Shown here: positions 6,376-6,600 of the stretch, piece by piece
Layout of the letters: each line of letters opens with the position of its first letter
How positions within the stretch are numbered: position 1 is the first letter of the stretch
From: CAYNLX01 sp964441535
GTDB taxonomy: Bacteria; Bacillota_I; Bacilli_A; RF39; UBA660
Direction: 5' to 3'
Length of the DNA: 6,600 nt
NCBI GenBank assembly: GCA_964441535.1
Contig: CAYTXQ010000043.1
Coordinates: forward strand, 1-6,600
The notes under the pieces: generated by a model
The model's database searches: none
What the model was told of the DNA's origin: nothing
Seen by the model: only the letters and a program-made list of their open reading frames with translations
Program-made: the position numbers and the translations under genes

Positions 6376-6404
6376 ATTATATTAAACATATATACCTAAC
6401 GCAA
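6376..6404 (-). promoter_or_regulatory. Sigma-A promoter of the dipeptidase gene
   Basis: TTGCGT (6404 to 6399), a 17-base spacer and a perfect TATAAT (6381 to 6376). Transcription would begin near 6369, on the G that opens the ribosome binding site GGAAGTGA, for a leader of about 16 nt. Confidence 0.7.
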
Positions 6405-6412
6405 TGTTTTTC

Positions 6413-6445
6413 AAAATAAAACCACTCAAATTAAGAAGTGGTTTT
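6413..6445 (-). terminator. Intrinsic terminator of the tRNA transcript
   Basis: AAAACCACT (6445 to 6437) pairs perfectly with AGTGGTTTT (6426 to 6418) across a 10-base loop and is followed by ATTTT. It lies 12 bases beyond the tRNA-Glu 3' end and just before the dipeptidase promoter, separating the two units. Because it is flanked by A and T runs it could also work on the other strand, but no plus-strand gene needs it. Confidence 0.72.
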
Positions 6446-6457
6446 AAATTTAAAATT

Positions 6458-6534
6458 TGGTGACCCGTACGGGATTTGAACCCATGTATGCATGCGTGAA
6501 AGGCATGTGTGTTTAACCACTTCACCAACGGGCC
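6458..6534 (-). tRNA. tRNA-Glu (anticodon TTC)
   Basis: A complete cloverleaf of 77 bases including encoded CCA. Acceptor arms GGCCCGT and ACGGGTC pair with one G-T; the D stem is GTG/CAC; the anticodon stem CATGC/GCATG carries the loop CTTTCAC with TTC at 6500-6498; the variable loop is CATAC; the T arm ATGGG/CCCGT has the loop TTCAAAT. It lies 14 bases after tRNA-Ile and shares its transcript. Confidence 0.96.
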
Positions 6535-6548
6535 ATTTTTAAACAAAA

Positions 6549-6600
6549 TGGTGGGCCTGAATGGACTTGAACCATCGACCTCACGCTTATCAGGCGTGCG
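6549..6600 (-). tRNA. tRNA-Ile (anticodon GAT), 5' part beyond window
   Basis: The 3' two thirds are visible: anticodon stem CACGC/GCGTG with loop CTGATAA (GAT at 6591-6589), variable loop AGGTC, T arm GATGG with loop TTCAAGT and CCATT, acceptor strand AGGCCCA and encoded CCA. The D arm and 5' acceptor strand lie past the window end. tRNA-Ile(GAT) is often close to rRNA operons, so one may lie upstream, but none is visible here. Confidence 0.93.

Noticed and set aside
1..6600. CRISPR array, insertion sequence, toxin-antitoxin pair or phage genes
   Set aside because: No repeated spacers, terminal inverted repeats, transposase motifs or small paired genes are visible; all intergenic gaps are under 130 bases.

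Overview
The window is extremely AT-rich, and every gene I can support lies on the minus strand. Strong purine-rich ribosome binding sites, tRNA genes that encode their own CCA, a MerR regulator and a clostridial-type radical SAM/DUF4130 repair pair point to a low-GC Bacillota, most likely a Clostridia-like anaerobe. I cannot name a genus.

Reading along the minus strand from high to low coordinates, the window opens with a tRNA pair: tRNA-Ile(GAT), cut by the window edge, then tRNA-Glu(TTC), closed by a hairpin terminator. Next is a VanX-type D-Ala-D-Ala dipeptidase gene with its own good promoter. It is broken by a frameshift just before its last catalytic motif, which is readable in another frame. 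Then comes a MerR-family regulator whose promoter has the 19-bp spacer typical of MerR targets, followed by a terminator. An NAD-dependent epimerase-like gene follows, and its likely extended -10 promoter touches that terminator.

The left 3.9 kb is the most interesting part. A radical SAM protein of the 'putative DNA modification/repair' family, its usual DUF4130 partner, groES and groEL form one tightly packed series. The first three junctions are a 22-base overlap, an 8-base overlap and an 8-base gap. The radical SAM protein ends in a sequence matching the bacterial sliding-clamp binding consensus (QLSLF), which supports a role at DNA. The chaperonin genes are strongly diverged and have neither a promoter nor a CIRCE heat-shock element of their own. 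The only visible control point is ahead of the radical SAM gene, where a perfect CAAAC-N4-GTTTG dyad overlaps the -35 element. The dyad resembles a LexA (SOS) box, though a CcpA site cannot be excluded.

My working hypothesis is that a specialised GroES/GroEL pair is co-expressed with, and may serve, a DNA modification or repair module. The gene order and sequence features are seen directly. The functional link and the SOS control are inference.
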